Source: Proteromonas lacertae
Taxonomy: Eukaryota; Sar; Bigyra; Opalinata; Proteromonadidae
Direction of reading: 5' to 3'
Assembly (NCBI GenBank): GCA_002245135.1
Contig: NGBS01000316.1
Coordinates: forward strand, 1 to 64,000
Length of the DNA: 64,000 nucleotides
In this document: piece after piece, positions 34,501 to 48,211 of the stretch
How the letters are laid out: each line of letters starts with the position of its first letter
Numbering within the stretch: the stretch's first letter is position 1
The notes under the pieces: generated by a model
The model's database searches: none
What the model saw: only the letters and a program-made list of their open reading frames with translations
Told to the model about the DNA's origin: nothing
Made by a program: the position numbers and the translations under genes

Positions 34501-37500
34501 GATTATACTGATTTATATTATCCTGGTACCAAATGTTTTGAAATAATGTTGGATAGTGAAGATAAGGTTTCTGATAGAATAAATGAAATGTTCCAGAAAT
34601 TATCATCATTCTCTCATTCAATTATTCATATTCATGCATATGATTATTCTATTTATGCATTAAGAGAAATCAGACAACATGCAGATTATCAAGAAAGTAA
34701 AATAGATGAAGTGGTTTATGATTATCCAGCAATATTATTAGAATCAGAATTTAGATTTGCAAGACCACCAATGAAGTTGAATGAAACTGACTTAGCAGGA
34801 GTATATTTTATAGATACATTGTCATTTGAAAGTGGTGAAATGAGTGCGTTGAATATAGAAGAATCAGTAGGTGATATTTCCTATTTAAAAGTTACAGATG
34901 CAATGAATTTCTTAGAAACCATCCATAGTCTTCAAGATTTGTTTAATGTTGTTGGTTCATTAAGTAGAAATGCAATGGCAAGTTATTTAATTGGAAAGCA
35001 AATGCAAACTATGGAAGGAACGTTAGAAATAGATGGAAGTTTTGCAATATCAAAATGTGCTAAATTATTCCAATTTAATAATGATTTATCTTATAGTAAA
35101 GTATTTTCAGAGACTTTCTGTTATAGGCCACAAATATTTAATGTATATGAGAATGAAACTGAATATTATACATGTGATTGGATATTAAATAATGAAAGTA
35201 ATAAAACCGAAGGAAATGAAATATCACTTGGTTATGTAACTGATTTAACATATTCAAAATGGAGTTTAGGATATGAAATGGATTCTATGTGGGATAATAT
35301 TGAATTTCTTAATAAGAATGGAGGTATTGATAAACATTATGTAAGATTATTCACTGAAACTTGTCCAACCAATGATACTGAAGCTGAAGCTATGTTTGAA
35401 AGGTTCAAAAAAATCGGAATTAAAGTAATAATTGGAGGATGCAAACCATTTTATCGTCATATAATAGAGAAATATTTAGAAGAATATGAAATGTTATTAT
35501 TTGCAACAAATGATTATGAAGGTAATTCATGTGAAGAAAATGTATTTTATTTCAGAGAAACACCATCACAGATTATTCTACCAGCTACATTCTATATGGT
35601 AAGTCAAGTAAATGTTATTAATTTGGTATTCTTTGTATCAGAAGATGAACAATCTCAAGCATTAGAGGTATTCTGCGAAGACTTATTGAATAATTTTGGA
35701 GCACCATTATTAAAAATATTCACAGTTAATACTACTTTAGATACTCCTATCAAAACTCAAATTCGTCAATATGTTACTCAAATTGCAATGGTAATGAATG
35801 ATGGTGGTCTTATATGTAATCTAATGTCAGTGGATCAATCAGAATTATATGCTGCTGTTTATGAGATGTATAACTCTTCTGATACTGACTCGTTATTCCG
35901 TATTCTTGATTTCATGGAAATACCAGCTACAGTAGATCCAAAACAGAGAATAGGTAGTTATTTTGTAGAAACATTTGCTCCAGTTCCTCAATTTCCTACA
36001 ACATTGTTTTATTATAATCTGAGAAAGAAGAGATCTTCATTCTTTTCAATTAATAGAGTTATTTATACTGAATATCTTGCACTTAATGTTTTAGGTTTAA
36101 TACCATCATCGTCTCAACAGAATATAACAGAATTTAAGAATCAAATATTCACTGCAATGCAAACTAATAAAATTGCTGATGGTTATACATTTACTTATGA
36201 TCAACATTTAAAGAATAACATTTTTGTTGGTATGTATATCAATGAAACCTACGTAAAATATGAAACAGTTGCTTCAAATGTTATTGCTGATCCTTACAGA
36301 ACCACATTCATTGAAAAAGATTATCATTATATATGTAATCATTACAACGATAGGATTGGTAAAAGATTCAATAAAACTGTACAACCAGTCTATGTAGGAG
36401 TTGATATTAAGAACTCATTAGGTAGTGACGATTGGGATGTTGTACACACAACTGCAACTACTTTATATACAAGAAATATAGTAAATGATGAATTACCAGA
36501 TACACCATATTTTGGTATTAAAATATTAGGCCCAGAATACTATGCAGGTCAAAAGAAATTAGATGTTGATGCAATATTTGCTGTTAGAGATGAAAGATTA
36601 AGAAATGCGATACAAGCTCAAAATCCTAATGTTTTGTTATTATCTCCATATATAGCACCAGGTGATTCTTGTGAAAATGGAATAGTTCATCTTGGTAATT
36701 TATTTACTAATTATTTAGCCTTTATTACTTCATTAGTTCATCAATATCGTGATTCTGAGTATCTTATATTTTATTCTGCTTATGAAGAATCAATTACAAT
36801 GAAAGACCAAGTTGTTAATGGATTGAATGAATACCAATGCAATATAGCAGGTACATTTTCATTCCCAATTAATTCTGAATATACCGAACCATTAATAGAG
36901 AATATTGCTTTTCATTTACCAAATGGAGGTATTATTATAAACTTATTGTTAAGTCAAAGTGGTAAATCATTATACAAAGCAATGGCAGAAAACGAATACA
37001 ATCCACCAGATTATTTAATTGTGACTAGTACAATAGATATATCATCAATTCCAGAGGATGAATTACAATATACAGTTGGACATTATTTCTGGTCAATGAA
37101 AGATTATGACAAGAATTCAGATGATGGTAAAGAATTTGAATATGGTTTTAATACTTTATTCCATGATTTAACAAGATTTAGTAGTGTTTCAGTATGTCAA
37201 TATATTGCATTGAATTATTATATTCAAACATATGAAATAAAGAAATCGTTAGGTGATGATTCTACTAAAACGTTTATTGAAATAATGAGAGAAAATCCAT
37301 TGAAAAATACTCTAATTGGTACTGTAGAAATAAAGAATAATAATTATGCTACTTTTGATGTAATCTTGTTCACTACAATATATAATCAAGCCACTAATAC
37401 AGTTACAAAGGATATTCTATACAATAATTTATATCCAATAAATCCAAATCCATATAGATATTTTGGTGTAGAAAAAACAGTAAATTATCATACATGTGAT

Positions 37501-40500
37501 TTAGTAAAAGGTGAAATAAAATCATTAATTCGTAGTTACTATATCGCATTGTTATTACCATTAACAGGTGTGTATGCTGTTGATCCTATTACATATGAAG
37601 AAGTAATTACCGCCGTAGCAAAATACATCAATGATGTTGGAGGATTTAACCAAATATATGTTAGTTATATAGTGTTTGATACGAAATCAACAGAAGAAGG
37701 AACTAATAGAGTATTTGATATTTTAGAAATACAAAAGGAAAATATTACCACTTTTATAGGTTGTATTGATCCAATATGTCAAAAAATTGCTAAAGAGAGA
37801 TTGGAAGACAAACATTTCATTTGGATGCCATCTGTATCATCAGGTCAACAATGTAGTAGTAAATTCTTTGTAACAGGAGCTGTTCCTAATCAATATGTAA
37901 CTGCTATTAAAGATTATATGATTGGAGTTAGTTCAGCAAAATATGCATATTTCTTATATGATGATTTTGATCAATATAAAATACTAAGTGAAATTGTTAT
38001 AGCTACATTGAAAGGATATTATACTTTTCTTAATCCCTTGGTATTATCAGATGGTCAAATATTAAAAGCAGCAAATATTACTGATATAGTATCAAAGCTT
38101 CCAAATGGAGGATTGATATTTTCAATTGTTTCAGCTAATAATTTCCAATTATTAGTTAATGGTGTATTGTCAAGAGTAGTAAATCCAAAGAATTATTACA
38201 TTATTCCATTGAATTTAGAAGATAGTGATATAAAGCCATTAATAACAGATATTGCATATTTACAACAAATAATTTTCTATCAAACTTATTATAAACCCAT
38301 GAAAGAAAATCTATATTCGTTAAAGAACTTATTGTATAATTATGTCAGAGAAACAGCAGTGTCAAGTTTAAGTGATAATGTTTATACAGCCTTAATGTTT
38401 TGGTATAATGCTGTTATGGAACTAAAAGAAACTGATATGACTAAAATGTACAGTTATCTCTATAATGTTCAAATTGAAACTGATTCTGGCGTTGTACAAA
38501 TGTATACAAATCACCATACATCAAAATATATATTCTTATTCCGATATGATTCTAATGGTAATAGACAATTATTGAAGAGCAGTTCCTATCCATTAGTGCC
38601 AAATCCATACAGTTGGGCATTGGAAGATACATATGGTAAAGTATGTAATCATAATGTAACAGATGGTGAAAATGTACAATCTCATATTATAAAGATTATA
38701 TTAGGTATATCATTAACAGGTATTTATGCAGATAGTGATAAAGGTATTAGTGATGCATTCACATTAGTTTTAGATGCAATTAATAATCAGAATCCATTGT
38801 TAGATAGTCAAATAGAATTGTTATTAGTTGATATTCAAGAAGATTCGTCAGCATGTTATTCTGCATTAACCAAAGAGATTGTTCCTGAAGTATCTGCTTT
38901 ATTCACAACTGGTGATGCTGAATGTCGTGAATTATTATCGACACAATTGGTAGAGAATGAAGTGTTGTTATTTGCATTGAATAATGTTGCAGGTGAAACA
39001 TCTAATTCACATATGATTATGGCAACTCCAGATCCATCCATCTTTAGATATTACATACCTTATTTATTAGCATCACCAGTACATCAATATTCCATTATTG
39101 CTGTTAATACTGATACAGGCAAAATATTCTCAGAATATTTCAATGCATTGATTACAAATAACGGTGGTAATGTGTATGTATCAGTTACAGTTCCAATTAC
39201 AGTTACAGATGTTAGTTCAATTATTGATAATATTATTAATCAAATGTCAACAGGTATTATATTCTTAATTGTTCCAGAATCAATTGTTATATTGTTTGAT
39301 AAAGCTTTAACAGCTAAAGGTGTTGATCCATTTGCTTATAAAATCTATTCACTAATGGCAGGTGAGGAAATAACAAGTAAAGTAAATAATGCATATATTA
39401 TATTAAGAACTACATTCTCAGTAATGAGTAATACTAAATTAGATATGTTTAAAGAAGAAATTGAGCCATTATTAGGTGAGAACGTTCCAGTTAGTCAACC
39501 AATTCAATTAGCTTATACATTTTTGAATTTCTATTGTGGTGCTGTTAGAAATACAAATTCATTAAATACAGACAAATTATTGAATTATATGTATGAAAAT
39601 AATTATGAATCAATGATAGGAGATGTTCAATTAGATACTAATAATATGTTCCCTTTCACACTTCGTGGATATTATACAGTTGAAGATCAAATTATTTATG
39701 AATCTAATAAACCAATCGATCCAACACCCTGGAAGAGAGAATTGAATGGTGGTTTATATACTTGTGATTTCAGTAATAGTGAGATAGGAGATAAATATTT
39801 ACAACCATCCTTAAGAATTGGTGTTATTTTCCTTTTGCATGGTACTACAGTTAATCCAAATAAATATGATAATTTGTATATTAATGCTGCTCTGTATGGA
39901 TTTGATGCAATTAATAATGCCGGTGGATTACATGGTCAATATATTGATCCAGTGTTATTAGTAGTAAAAGGTGGTATTAATGATTTTAAAACACAAGCAG
40001 TGAATACATTCTCATTATTAACTACAAAGTATATGGTTGGTGGTGTAACTGATGAAGAATTAGAAGTAGCTATTGAATTGTCTAATAAGTATCAGAAGTA
40101 TTGGCTTTTCCCTGGTAAAACAGTTGGTTCTACTTGTCCTGAATTTGTTCTATTTAGTTATCCACCTCCAAACTTAGTTGTTGGTGCTGCTTTAAAAGCT
40201 ACTATGCGTTTTGGTTTATTTAAATTGGCATTAATTAGTGATTTAACAAGTGTTTCTAAAGCTTATACTAATGTAATTAGTTCAATATATGCAAGATTAG
40301 CTAAAACAATGATTGTTTATTATTACACAGTGAATAATACAAATATTGATGATATTGTTAGTGATATTAAATTACATTCTAATGATTTAAAAGGTATAGT
40401 AACAACAAGTGATGTTAGTAGAAGTGAAAGTGTTGAATTATTACAGAAATTATATGATAATGGTATTGATGGAACAAAGTTCATATATGTGCATACAAAT

Positions 40501-43438
40501 GCTGATGAGAATATTGTAAATACCTCCAATGAAGAAATACTTGAGAATCATTATATTATCACATCATTCTCAGAAAGTTTCAGTAATCCAAACGATATTG
40601 CATACAATTCACTAGCTGATGATTTCATAAAGAATATAGAATTGAGAAATGGAAAAAGTAAAAAGATAGATCCAATAATGGAAGGTGTGTATAGTACAGA
40701 ATTACTATGGAAAGATACAGTAGATAGAGTTTATAACTATGAAATTAAAGATATTAAAGATAATTTATACAGGAGAGAAGTATCTACACCATCAGGAACA
40801 ATGAAATTGAACGCTAATAATTATGTCGATAGAATTATTTATGTTCTACAATACAAAGCTAAAGAATTTAAGACAGTTTATATGACTGATAGTCCTTCAA
40901 CCGCAAATCCATATAATCAATACGATCCAACTGAATTAGGTTATATTTGTGACTGGTCTTCAACAGGTAAAGGTGCTAAATATAGAAGAAATGTAAAATG
41001 GATAAATATTGTAATTGAAGGAGATAAACATTTAGTTGTTAATTCATTTTTATCTTGGCATTTACTAGGTTCTGCAATTGACAAGATTAATAATGGTGGA
41101 TCTAATTTAGATTATTATTATGCTTATTATACAACAGTGGTTTATCCAAATACAAATACATCAGATATTGAAATAGAGAAAGGTTTTGAAGCTTATAAAC
41201 CAGTATTAATTATAGGTTGTATGGAAGTGGAATGTCTTGTATATTTTATTAATTTATATATATATATATATATATATAGACATGGATGTCAGAGAAAATG
41301 AATAAAGTAGATGCGTTGTTCTTATATATAGGTCAATCCTATAAATCAGTATGTAACAATAGAGTGTTTTATCTTGGAACAACTCCATACCAGAAATTAA
41401 CTACCTCATTAAGTTATGCTGAAAAGAGTACTGTATCTTTATTCTATATTTTGTGTAAAAATACTGAAGAGTATATAATATAATATATATATTTATCATT
41501 ATTTTTAATAAATAGTGCTCAACTTGAAATACAACCATTCTTAGATGAATTAACATATTCAAATATTTGGACACTTATAGGTATTGCTAGATTTGAAGAT
41601 TCTTCAACCAATAATGATTTTGAATCAACCTTAACCACAATCCTCAGTAAAACAAAGGGAGTTACTTGCATATGTATATATTTTTTATTATTTTATTATT
41701 CATGAATAGTACTGAATTTCTTAAAAGGTAATTTAGGAGTTAAATTTAGTAAGTTTTATTATTCATCAGACACAGATAGATCAACTTATATAATGTTATA
41801 TATGAACTATGATGAAAGTGATTATAGAGAAATGAAAATATCAGCATTAAGTAGTGCTACATTTGTGTCATCCTATTCTAAAGGTTTGACAAGTGGTCAA
41901 TCAACAGCATTTGAATCTTTCAATTCAAAGAGAATTGGTTATGACTCTGAATTAACAGACAATTTAGAAGCAGTCTACATTGCTATGACAATATATGGAT
42001 TGGGTCTAACAAAAGCGTCAGCCTTTACAGGAAAAAAATGGCCAGGAAATGATTATTTAAGATTAGCATTAGTTGGAATATCAGCAGAAACACCATCAGG
42101 TAATATTGTAGTAGAAAACAATAATTTTGTAAGTAGAGATATGAGAGTGTTTATTATCTCACAATATGGAGATTACAGTCAGATTTATCCATCCAGTACA
42201 ACTACATTACATATGTCACCTTGGTCAAATACATCAACCGAATGTCTTAATGTAAAAGAAGATACATATCATACAATTCAACCATTAGTAATTACTGTAA
42301 CATCAGTTCTTGCATTTGCAAACTTGTTGTTATTATGTCTAACATTATTCTTATTAGTAAAACATAGAGATCATAGATTATTCAGAGCATTTACAACAGA
42401 ACATAACTATCCAATTTTAGTAGCTTTACTGTTGTTTATGGCATTTCCATATTTGTTATTCCCACCTAATGAAGATAATGCAGATTTCCTATGTAAATTC
42501 AGAGTTATTTATGCTTCATTCTCAATGATATTGTTGTTAGCTTCAATGTCACATAAAACATTTAAGATTATGACACATGCAAAGAAAGGAAGAGTTCGAA
42601 AATTACCAATTCCTTTGTTAGAAACTGGTTTGATCTTTTTAGGTGATATTGTCATTGATATGATTTATGTAACAATATGGTTGGTAGTATCACCTCCTGA
42701 ATATGAAGTCGTGTTATATGAAGAAGGATCTACTTATTTCATTAATCAATGGGTTAAAAGATGTAGTACAAATAATTGGGGAATTGTCAATATTGGTTTA
42801 ATAGATTTTTGTTGGTTAATTACATTCTTTGTATCTTATTATTACAGAACAGCTGGAAATCGTTATGGTGATACATTGAGTCAAGCATTAGCAAATGGTG
42901 TAATTACATTTATAGGTGTTGCTGTTGCTATTTGTGGACAATATGTTACTAATGATCCAACATTGAATGATGGTTTAGTAATGATTGGTACTGAAGTTGC
43001 TGTTTTACTAACATTCTGTACATTACTTGGACCTAAAGTGTGGAAGATAGTAACAAAAGAAGGAATATTAAGTACAACTTCATCAGATTCTAGTTATGGA
43101 TCAACCACCAAGACACATAAGAGTAGAACACATCATACTCATACTCACAGAACCCATACAAGAAACACAAAGAGTCATAATACGAAAGCAAATAACACAA
43201 AGACAAATCCAGCAAAGAATGATGTTGCTTCACCTGCTACTACTTCAACCAATCCTGTGAAAGTTGCACCAGCTCCTGATCCAGTTGCTGCTACAGCAAA
43301 ACCTAACACTACTACACTAGCTACCAAACCAACACCTTCTACACAACCTACTCCTGTTAAAGATGCTGTAGCTCCAACTAGTAATCCTGCTACTACAACT
43401 CCTGTTGAACCTGTTACAACTACACCTGTAGAGCCTGT

Positions 43439-43488
<50 letters not shown>

Positions 43489-43739
43489 AAACTACTCCTG
43501 AAACTACTCCTGAAACTGCTCCAACTGTAGATGCAACTGCTGTTGAACCAGTTACTGTTACTCCAATTGAACCTGTTGATACAACAACTGTAAATGTTGC
43601 AGATTCAACTACCCCTGCTGCTACTGCTCCTCCAGCTGAAACAGCACCTCCAACAACTGTTACTGTAGAACCTCCTGCGCCTGATCCATCTGCTGCTCCT
43701 GTTGTTACAGATGCTGTAGTTCCAATCAATGATTCTTAG
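31543..43739 (+). CDS. Giant class C GPCR with nine tandem Venus-flytrap modules
   Basis: The start MHIAYFFLFIIGISS is a signal peptide read through without an intron. About ten exons joined by 30-50-nt introns encode roughly 3,900 residues; one exon spans ~33766-41240. Nine periplasmic-binding (ANF-receptor/Peripla_BP) modules follow one another. Each has the hinge motif G..C..N....G..P.Q, located near 31868, 33083, 34305, 35530, 36665, 37850, 38995 (Cys lost), 40135 and 41350, a spacing of ~1.15-1.2 kb. Module joints read NPY...Y.C[DN]. The fourth copy (LLFATNDYEG ... ETPSQIILPA) is like bacterial amide/urea-binding UrtA/AmiC. The 7TM core (42270-43060) has class C features: a TM3 Cys (CKF), an ECL2 Cys (KRCS), and SMSHKTFKIM. 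The cytosolic tail is His/Thr-, then Pro/Ala/Thr-rich. It is likely a surface receptor for a small metabolite; the ligand is unknown. Confidence 0.87.
34419..34469 (+). other. Probable 51-nt frame-preserving intron inside the receptor gene
   Basis: GTATAACCTATCTATC... TTCGTATAG fits the local intron pattern. It has no stop and is a multiple of three, so the frame stays open through it. Read as protein it gives an Ile/Tyr/Leu run (LSIYLYIYLFIY) unlike the surrounding domain; removing it joins NDE to VSES cleanly. Confidence 0.7.
43436..43500. repeat. CTCCTG hexamer repeat coding for Ala-Pro
   Basis: Tandem CTCCTG units in the receptor tail encode alternating Ala and Pro, followed by ACTCCTGAA units (Thr-Pro-Glu). 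The antisense Gly/Ala/Val frame is a shadow. Confidence 0.8.
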
Positions 43740-43857
43740 ATATTTAGAGAAAGGAATTCATTATTATTTTTTATTATATAAGTAATATTGTTATTGCTAT
43801 TTTGTTAATAAGAATACAACAAATCTAATATATCAGTAAAAAAATAGAAATTGGTGT

Positions 43858-46800
43858 TTAATTATCTTCTTTTCTACTTACTTTGAGAAATCTACTTATC
43901 TCATTCAATATTTGATTAAATCCATCAGCAACAGGTGGATAGAAGTAAATACTACATAATTTCAAAAAATACTTCGATCTTAACTCTCTATTCCAATGTA
44001 TGTTTGGCTCATATAATATATCAAAATAAGCATTATCCAAAAGTGAATAAGGAGAGAAATGAGCCTATAAAAATGAAGATTAATTATATAAATATATACA
44101 GATCCACCTGACAAATCTAATGAATCAAACACAGTTCCATAAAAATAATCAATCATTTTGATATCATCATTAATTTCGATTAATAACGATATATATTCAT
44201 AATATTTACCTTTCAATTCAAACTTATATTTGTGTTTTTGTGCATCAAGTTCTAATATTAATATAAACCTCTCCAAGAATGATGCTTTTTGACTCTATTA
44301 ATATATTAATAACATAAATATACATCAATCAAATTGCATGGCCATCTTATTACCAATTCTATCATTTTACACTTATCTAAAACAGTAGAGAAATTGATTT
44401 GTGAAGAATTGTGATATTCAAATGATAAATCTGATAATACACAATCACAATCACGATTATTCTCACCAATTTCATTATATAGTTGGATTATATCTGATAA
44501 ATAGGTAAAATCATAGTTGGATAATTTCATAGCTAATAGATTACAGTAAAAGATTGTAAACTATATTAAGAAATAAATTATATATATACACATTTTTGAA
44601 GTAATTCAATTTGATTGTTTGATTTTAATTCTTTACAGAATATGATTAACTCTTTTAAAAATGATTCAGACAACTACATTATAATAATAATAAATAATAA
44701 ATACATTAATAGGTAAAGAATCTGATATTAATTTTCTATCATCTTTCTCTAACAATAAATGAATCTTTCTAATCGTTAAATATGAATCATATTCTAAGAA
44801 TTTCAATAAATAACTCATTAAATCACTATTCTTCTTTATTTCTATTGAATCTGGATTAATATTAAACAATGAATCTTCTTCTTGTTGTTGTTGTGATTTT
44901 GAATTTATACGTGATAAGAATTGATAGAATCTATTCAATAGATAATAATAATATTATATTAATAATCAATACTCTGATGTTTCATGAACAACTAAGTAAG
45001 GCCAAACGGGATATAAGTTATCATTAGAACCTTCACATTCAACTTTTAACTAAACAATTAAATTATAGACAATATATTCAAATACAGTTAATTTTTTAAC
45101 ATTATTAATAGAAATACGATGACTTTCATTTGGTCTAATTGGCTGAATGGTTTTATTACTTTTATATGCAACTTCATCATCCAATAACACACTGAATGTA
45201 ATACCATTCCTTATTTCATCATTATTACTAGCAGTATTAGTATTAGATGTAGTTAATTCAATTAAATCATACTATATAATACAATAATAATAAATATATA
45301 TATAAATACAATAAAATCAAAATATGCATATTTTCCTTCTAAATCATATGTTATACTACAATAACTATCAGAATCTGGTCTCATTGATATTCCTCTAATA
45401 GATGGGAGATAAGGAATATGGACTTTCTTAATAATCTAATATAAACATAATAATAATAATAATAATATATATATATATATACTTCATCACCATCTTTAAT
45501 ATCATAACCTAAATTTGATTTAATACCAAAATTCTTTTCTTCAATAATATTCTCTTTGTTACAAATTGGTAAATTATATAAGAAGTCTATACTAACAGCA
45601 CTTGGACCTTCACAATAACATAATTCTACTGTTCTATCACTTGAAGCAGTTAAAATACATGGATATAATGTTTTACCTTCTAATTGGTTGAACAATATTA
45701 TGGGTTGACGATTTCCAGTGTTTAATGTTAAAGTTCCTTCATTCATATCTAATATGAAATTAATAACGGCATTCTTTTCAATTTTGATTTTGGATGTTTG
45801 ACTTTTCCCATTATTGTACAAATTGCCATTTGAACATTTAATCATCCACATATCATTCGTTTCAGTATAATCATTATTATTAATAGGAAATTGGCATACA
45901 CCTAATAACAAATCATTTACACTTTCTTTTACTATTTTAAATCCCCATTTCGTTATTCCATAATTAAAACCACGATTCAATATTGCATAACTATAAGTAT
46001 CAACTGTTGATAATACTTCAGTGTTGTTATTGCTACAAACCATATCTATACTACTGTATAATGGATTAAAGGCAAATGTATTTGATTTCATTGAACGTAG
46101 TGATAATTCTTGTAATGAAGATATATCATCATTTGATTTAATTTCATTATAATATTCTATTAATAATTGTTTATAAGTGTTTGGCTCGTTTGTGATTGGC
46201 TTGTCTGGGTTTGTGTGTAATAGTTTGATTAGTTGAAGTATGGAAGATAATTCATGTGATTTGAATGATAAATCGAATAAAGATCGTAGAATATCATCAC
46301 TCAATTCATTCTAAATATAAAATTATAATAATAGAAATATATACATAAGTATTATATCCTTTGATTAACCATCCAGCTAAATCTGATGTAATCTTTTGAT
46401 TCGATACACTATATTCACTCTTTTCATATATCTTCAAATTAGAAATTGAAGAATTTTCTTGGAAATTTCTGAAATATATTCTTATATTATCTGTTGATAC
46501 AATTCTATTAAACACGGTGAAATCAGTATTGGATTTACTAGAACTTGATAATATTCCATCATACACTACTACCCACTCTTTATCACTATATTCAGACTTC
46601 GTTCTCTCTTTCTTTTCTTCATTCACTTTTTCTTCTTTCTTTTCTTCGTTTATTTTTTCTTCTTCTTTTTCTTCACTCACTTTCATTTCTTCTTTTTTCT
46701 CTTCTTTTTCTTCAACATTTACTTTATCAACTAATGCTTTAATAATCACACTAAATTTCACATTATTTGTTTGACATTGTATAGCATATGGTCTAACAAG

Positions 46801-48090
46801 TTGTTCAAAGGAAATACCCCAAAATATGTCCTTTTTCTCATTATTATTGTTATTATCATCTTTAGATATAGAGATTATTCTAGGAGACCATCCATTTACA
46901 TCATTTAAGATTGCTCTATTTGGATTGTTTAATTGATCTTTACTACTACTGGCATATACTCGTGAGGATGATAAATATAACTTTCTAAGTGGTTCTAATG
47001 AGGATATTTGCCAATTCTGAATTGATGGATCGGAATTTGGGATTTTTCATTTGTTCAATAAATACTATTTACAATATGTATACATAATATGAAATATAAA
47101 TATTCATACTTTTATAAAATTCTGGATTAGATTCATTCTTAATCATGTTAAACAATCCTAATGATAATTCATCGCACACTTTCTCTTGAATATAGAATGT
47201 ATTGAACTTGTGCTTGTCTACTGAGGATTGATAGGTTGAATTACTTAATTCTATACCACGAAATGCAATATAACTATAAAAATATAATGATAATAGATAA
47301 TATACTTTATATCTACATTAGCACCTGATGTCTTTGGTTGTCTTCTAATTACCTTAATTAATACATATTTTCCAGTAATATGAGAACAAGGGATTGGATA
47401 GTGAAATAATTGGTCATTTGTATTATGGAAAAATAACACTGGTTTTAATGGATCTCTTCTTTGATTTATCAAGTGAGATGGATTGTCTTTATAATGCAAT
47501 ATAAAATTACGAATATTTGGAAAACACTTTCTGCATGTTTTACATATGTTCAGGATTGACATTTTCTTGTTGATTATCATAATTCAATGAACTAAGTGGT
47601 GTCTGCTTTAATTCTTCAAGATTCTTTCCTCTAAATAGTAAATTTACTGTTTTTTCATTGGTATAATTGTATAGTAAAGCATCTTTTTCTTTTAAATAGT
47701 TGGCATTTGTTTCATCTAATTGTACAAACTTATCTATGTACTTTTCTAATGTATAATCATCATAACATGCGAAACAAGAGGGATCTGGATAATCATCAGT
47801 TACAAAAACCATTCCATCAGCAATTGGTGCTGTAAAACGAGAAGGATCAGGTGATCTTACAATTACCTATGCAAAAGCAGAATATAACATTTCTCTTAGA
47901 TATAAATACTTCTGTAAGTAAAAATGGATTACTTGTTGTTAATTGGAATAGAATGGTGAAATTTCCTGCTTTTTTAGAACACTAAAAATAAAATTGATAA
48001 TATTACATATGATTCATTGTTATCTTTGAGTAGGTTAGTAACTTTGTAATCTGCACCATCTTCTTCACCGTCACAAAATGGAATATCCAT
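43858..48090 (-). CDS. Large SPRY and beta-sandwich multidomain protein
   Basis: About twelve exons with short introns; the start is MDIPFCDGEEDGADYKVTNL. The N-terminal ~130 residues look like a galactose-binding/F5-8-type sandwich (VTNLLKDNNESY, NFTILFQLTTSNPF). A thioredoxin-like stretch (VTDDYPDPSCFACYDDYTLE) follows. A second sandwich around 47251-47580 has HITGKYVLIKVIRR and VDIKYIAFRGIEL, typical of DOC/APC10-like or F5/8 folds. Then come Lys/Glu-rich low complexity, a further beta region (WVVVYDGILSSSSKS) and a SPRY domain (NRGFNYGITKWGFKIV, LYPCILTASSDRTVELCY) at 45381-46304. The C-terminal part is helical, ending HWNRELRSKYFLKLCSIYFY and YPPVADGF. The mix of SPRY and DOC-like folds is common in ubiquitin-ligase scaffolds, but no HECT or RING is visible. 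Exon joins are tentative. Confidence 0.65.
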
Positions 48091-48211
48091 TGAAAGGTAG
48101 GTGATTTCATCTATGCAATAAAATTAAATAAAATTACTGTTAGAAGCCATTAACAGAATATTTTACTTTAATACAGTTAATACAACCTAATACACTTCTC
48201 AACGTATTCAG
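48091..48211. promoter_or_regulatory. Bidirectional promoter region SPRY gene/lectin gene
   Basis: 121 bp between divergent ATGs; AT-rich, with no motif named. Confidence 0.35.

Noticed and set aside
43175..43729. Antisense Gly/Ala/Val-rich frame of 184 codons
   Set aside because: It is the complement of the Pro/Thr/Ala-rich receptor tail; it has no start context or domain.
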